From Lactobacillus sp. PV034 (GTDB taxonomy: Bacteria > Bacillota > Bacilli > Lactobacillales > Lactobacillaceae): 64,000 nucleotides of DNA. The translations under genes and the position numbers were made by a program. Below the pieces are notes generated by a model. It was not told where the DNA came from. It saw only the letters and a list, made by a program, of their open reading frames with translations, and ran no database searches. This document shows positions 60,693-64,000 of the stretch, piece by piece; position 1 is the stretch's first letter, and the number at the start of each line of letters is the position of its first letter. The stretch covers positions 501,001-565,000 of the forward strand of contig NZ_CP041982.1 of the NCBI RefSeq assembly GCF_014522305.1, given 5' to 3'.

Positions 60693-63600
60693 CTAATATT
60701 TTTTAACAATATCATCGGCAAATTCTTGCAAATGATCTCTTAGTTGTCGACGATATTTAATCTTGTTTAATGACTGTACTTCTTTATCTTCTGCATCTGT
60801 CTGATATACTGCTGAAGCTTCGCGGACGATGTCATCCATCTCTCCCGATAGGTTCAAATCATCTGTTCCCTCTATATGATTGTAAATTACGCTATTAACC
60901 TTCTGACTAGAGGCAATATCAACTAAGCCCCACTTCCGTTTGAAGGCTAAAATATCCTCACGCTCAGATTTATCAGAATAGTTTTGTAATAAGTTATCAA
61001 TATCTTCTTGTTGAACTGGATATTCTTTACCCTTAACTTTATTTGCCAATACTTGATCAGCAAAATCGTTAATCTTATCAGCTTTTTTACGGTCATCCAT
61101 TCGAGCAGAAAGTTCTTTAATCTTTTGAGCTGTAGCTTTGGCTCCTTCTTCATCATTTTCATGCTTTTGATTCATTAATTTTGCAATTAATTGTTTCAAA
61201 TATGAATAAGAAACCCGAACTTCTTTAACGTGTTCCATTTCAAGATCTATTGCAGAAAAATCAATATTTCTACGTTTTGCAATCGTCTTTTTAAGATCAA
61301 TAGCAAGAGTGGTAGTTAAAACTTCTTCTTGCTTTTCCGAAATTCCAATTTCATTTAAGAGAACATTAGGATTATCTGCATCATATTGATCATCTTGTTT
61401 AGCCATCGCCATTAGATGATTATATTCACGCAAATCTTTAAGCATTTGATCCTGACGTTCTTTTTCGAGCGATTGTGGAACTGTTGTAAACTCATCAGTC
61501 AAATCACTTAATGAACTAACAACTTTAGTTAAGTCCTTTTTTATTTCACTAAAGTTTGGTGCGATTACGCCAGTATTATCTGAACCTTCATCTGTTACTC
61601 CAATATCTAGTTGTTCATCAGCAGAATGGCGATCAGCATATTTACCTAGCGCCTGCTTCATATACTTTTCATTTTGAACAGGCCAACGATAATTGACGAT
61701 TCTGCCAAAAGGTTTAGTTTGCATATTAAAGACACGATTTGTTCGAGAATATGCTTGAATTAAAGAAGCACCTTTTAGAGTACGGTCAACATATAGCGTA
61801 TTTAATTGTGGTGCATCAAAACCAGTTAATAATTGGTCTACTACGATAACAATATCAAAGTACTTACCATCATCAATTGAACGGTTAAGCCTTGCTACTA
61901 CTTGATTGGTATATTCTTTGACATCTTTTGGACCAAAGTTAGTACCAAACTCCGCATTATAATCGGCCATTGCCTCATACAGAGACTTGTTATTCTCTAA
62001 TTGTTCATCATCATTGCTCTTATCTTGACTAAAAGTAATTCCAATTTTTAACGGTTTATCGCGTAAAGAATTTTGTTTCTTAAATTCTCGATAGTACATC
62101 ATTGCCATTGGTGTAGAAGCATGATTTCCACCTACGTGAGTAGTAAAGAGAGCATTAAATTCTCCATTACGTGAGCGTTTATCCCAATTATCTAAGATAT
62201 CTTTAACCACTTTCTCGACGTGCTTTTCATTATTATCATAGACACTTGGTTCAATCATATCGTCAGTATCTTCCGGTTGGAGGTTAGCAATTCTATTTTT
62301 AATATCATCCTCCGTATAGTTAGGATATCGAGCTTTAAAATATGCAGGTAAGTATTGCTCTTTTAATACTTCTTCACTTAAAGTTGTTTCAAAATCAACC
62401 TTAAAGCCTAAAGTATTACCATCCCTAATGGCATCAGAAATAGTATAGCTATGGATATTACTGCTAAATATATCTTTAGTAGTTGGAGAATTATCAAAAT
62501 TAGGCGTGCCTGTATAACCTACCCAAGCTGATCTTGGTAAAGCCCTCTTAATATTATTCAACATGTCACCAGCAGTTGAACGGTGAGCCTCATCAACAAT
62601 GAATAAAATATTCTTGTCAGCTAATGTACTAATATCCTTTTTGTCTTTTACTAGTGCTGACATCTTTTGTAATGAGGTAACGATGATACCATTACGTTTA
62701 GACTTAAGCTTATTAGCCAAAACCCATCTATTAGCTGCGTCAGTCACTACACCACCAATACCATTTTCATCCTTTTCAGGATCATAAGCACTATATTCTT
62801 CTACTGTTTGATTAGTAAGAGCAACTCTATCAACTAGAAAGACAACTTTATCTACATTTGGTAAATGAGAAGCCAGCCAAGCAGTCTTGAAAGAAGAAAT
62901 TGTTTTTCCTGAACCTGTGGCATGCCAAACATATCCAATCCCTTGATCATGGATATCAAAATTATGTTGACGAACTTTATCAATAATTGAGCTTGCAGCA
63001 TAAACTTGATACGGACGCATAACCTTAATTGCTTGATTCTTAGGCGTACCATCCAGAATCATGTAATTGGTTGCCATTTGGTGTGCCATTGGAATAGATA
63101 AGACATTAGAAGTAAATTCATTCCAATCCATCACTGGAGAATTATCTTTTTTTCTTTGCCATCTGAAGGCAAAAGTTTTATTAAACTTTTCATGCGTGGT
63201 ATTGGCCATATATTTCGCATCTTCAGGCGTCATCCCCACAAGAATTTGTAAGGTAGAAAAAATACCAGTATATTGTCTTTCATAGATGTATTGCTGCATT
63301 TGATTTAGGGCTTCATCAACATCATGATTAGAAGCTTTTTCTTCAATTTGAATAATTGGTAAGCCATTAATAAGCAAAGTAGTATCAAAGCGCCGGTCTT
63401 GATAACCAGGAATAACAGCTGGTCTTTGAATCTGATTTACAACTTGATATTTAGTATTACCTGCTCCGACTTGAGCTTGATCAAACACCGTTAAATAAAC
63501 ATGATCTCCTGAATCTAAATCAACTTCAATTTGTGAGACACCATTTAAACCATAAAGAAACTGTCCTGCCTCATATGGGGTCTTTAAATTTTCAATAATT

Positions 63601-63806
63601 TGTTTTACTTGATTAAATTCGGTCTTAGATAAAGGATGATCAAGCTTATCTTGGTTATTATTTTCTAAGATATTTTTGAAATTATCCCATAAGTCAGCTG
63701 TAGTTTTAATATCTTTTCGATATTCCCATTGTTTAACTCCACCTAAAGTAGTTAGTTTATCTATTAATTCATCTTCAAATTTCAGTTCACTAGTTTGAAT
63801 TGCCAA
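60693..63806 (-). CDS. hsdR: Type I restriction endonuclease subunit R
   Basis: 1037 residues, normal size. N-terminal nuclease domain with IIQIEEKAS (ExK near residue 154), helicase motif I GYVWHATGSGKTISSFKTA (about 297), motif II VDEAHRS (about 405), motif III YTGTPNF, and motif VI region QAYSRTNRVF. It translocates DNA and cuts unmodified phage DNA. It starts with TTG behind AGAGGAG and heads the hsdR-M-S operon. Confidence 0.95.
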   Translation of the reverse strand: MAIQTSELKFEDELIDKLTTLGGVKQWEYRKDIKTTADLWDNFKNILENNNQDKLDHPLSKTEFNQVKQIIENLKTPYEAGQFLYGLNGVSQIEVDLDSGDHVYLTVFDQAQVGAGNTKYQVVNQIQRPAVIPGYQDRRFDTTLLINGLPIIQIEEKASNHDVDEALNQMQQYIYERQYTGIFSTLQILVGMTPEDAKYMANTTHEKFNKTFAFRWQRKKDNSPVMDWNEFTSNVLSIPMAHQMATNYMILDGTPKNQAIKVMRPYQVYAASSIIDKVRQHNFDIHDQGIGYVWHATGSGKTISSFKTAWLASHLPNVDKVVFLVDRVALTNQTVEEYSAYDPEKDENGIGGVVTDAANRWVLANKLKSKRNGIIVTSLQKMSALVKDKKDISTLADKNILFIVDEAHRSTAGDMLNNIKRALPRSAWVGYTGTPNFDNSPTTKDIFSSNIHSYTISDAIRDGNTLGFKVDFETTLSEEVLKEQYLPAYFKARYPNYTEDDIKNRIANLQPEDTDDMIEPSVYDNNEKHVEKVVKDILDNWDKRSRNGEFNALFTTHVGGNHASTPMAMMYYREFKKQNSLRDKPLKIGITFSQDKSNDDEQLENNKSLYEAMADYNAEFGTNFGPKDVKEYTNQVVARLNRSIDDGKYFDIVIVVDQLLTGFDAPQLNTLYVDRTLKGASLIQAYSRTNRVFNMQTKPFGRIVNYRWPVQNEKYMKQALGKYADRHSADEQLDIGVTDEGSDNTGVIAPNFSEIKKDLTKVVSSLSDLTDEFTTVPQSLEKERQDQMLKDLREYNHLMAMAKQDDQYDADNPNVLLNEIGISEKQEEVLTTTLAIDLKKTIAKRRNIDFSAIDLEMEHVKEVRVSYSYLKQLIAKLMNQKHENDEEGAKATAQKIKELSARMDDRKKADKINDFADQVLANKVKGKEYPVQQEDIDNLLQNYSDKSEREDILAFKRKWGLVDIASSQKVNSVIYNHIEGTDDLNLSGEMDDIVREASAVYQTDAEDKEVQSLNKIKYRRQLRDHLQEFADDIVKKY

Positions 63807-63893
63807 AACAATTACTCCTCTATTAATTTCTAATAATTAGATTATACAATATAAACTATCACTTGATTGGAACGAAAGTCATAAGACAAAACA
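63807..63893 (-). promoter_or_regulatory. hsdR upstream region with a likely promoter
   Basis: A good -10 (TATAAT) lies on the minus strand at about 63841-63846, 35-40 bases before the hsdR start; the -35 box is weak. Confidence 0.5.
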
Positions 63894-63925
63894 AAAAAAT
63901 AGCTAGTATTAAACTAACTATTTTC
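63894..63925 (-). terminator. Terminator of the right-edge gene
   Basis: AATAGTTAG / CTAGCTATT (one mismatch) with T7 on the minus strand, right after the stop of the partial gene. Confidence 0.65.
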
Positions 63926-63929
63926 ATCT

Positions 63930-64000
63930 CTATTTCCACCACAATTTAACCAGGGCTTGGGTACCATCATTACCTAAGCCTTTTTGGTCTACCAAAATTT
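63930..64000 (-). CDS. C-terminal end of an unidentified protein
   Basis: The last 22 codons read ILVDQKGLGNDGTQALVKLW and WK before TAG at 63930-63932. Too short to name a family. It lies upstream of hsdR on the same strand, separated by a terminator. Confidence 0.5.
   Translation of the reverse strand, partial: ILVDQKGLGNDGTQALVKLWWK

Noticed and set aside
1..64000. tRNA and rRNA genes
   Set aside because: No tRNA-like T-loop (GGTTCGAATCC) or rRNA segment was noticed on either strand. A tRNAscan run was not possible.

Overview
The window looks like the chromosome of a low-GC Lactobacillus of the L. gasseri / L. johnsonii group. The reasons are AT-rich codon use, strong AGGAGG ribosome binding sites, many rho-independent terminators, LPQTG and SEC10/PgrA surface proteins, and an epsA-B-C-D-E type exopolysaccharide (EPS) operon. 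This is inferred from gene content and protein style, not from a database match.

Layout. 1-7.4 kb is ordinary core sequence: the uvrC start, a DedA protein, an amino acid permease, an NAD(P)-binding protein, a small LPXTG protein, three small DUF1828-like proteins and an aldo/keto reductase. 7.4-19.2 kb is accessory: a YefM-YoeB pair whose toxin has an in-frame amber codon, two divergent candidate small RNAs, a MerR remnant, an XRE regulator next to an unrecognised cytosolic-plus-membrane gene pair, and a defence block. That block holds a nuclease-like gene, a zinc-finger gene, a divergent HsdM with a half-size HsdS and no HsdR, and a DUF4297/Cap4-like nuclease coupled to an SMC-like ATPase. 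The first four of these genes lie between two pieces of a broken ISL3-type transposase. 19.2-34.8 kb is a 16-gene EPS operon on the minus strand: regulation and chain length (epsA-D), priming transferase (epsE, with no canonical start codon), Alg14/Alg13-like pair, pyruvyl transferase, four further glycosyltransferases, polymerase, acetyltransferase, UDP-galactopyranose mutase and flippase. The Cap4/SMC genes follow the flippase after 27 bases with no terminator.

35-48.6 kb is mostly chromosomal: a nonsense-disrupted ComX/SigX-like sigma gene, a ComK-family regulator, lipoproteins, a nucleoside transporter, SGNH hydrolase, Tag glycosylase, a disulfide oxidoreductase, a frameshifted drug exporter, and surface proteins. 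48.7-55.5 kb is dense in toxin-antitoxin (TA) genes. A unit of about 1.1 kb, repeated in tandem, carries two convergent type-I-like modules (small hydrophobic peptide plus antisense RNA) and a HigA-type gene. It is followed by two Mrr-type nucleases, a third HigA and DinJ-YafQ. 53.2-63.8 kb is a type I restriction-modification locus with two silent hsdS cassettes opposite the expressed hsdS, a tyrosine recombinase, a frameshifted hsdM and an intact hsdR. The window ends in the last codons of an unidentified minus-strand gene.

A recurring theme is genes switched off or tunable by small changes: a G8 tract and ATT start at epsE, a T9 frameshift in the exporter, nonsense codons in the toxin and sigma genes, a frameshift in hsdM, a 27-base repeat in the HsdS linker, and invertible hsdS cassettes. 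All calls come from reading sequence and translations; no alignment or database search was run.
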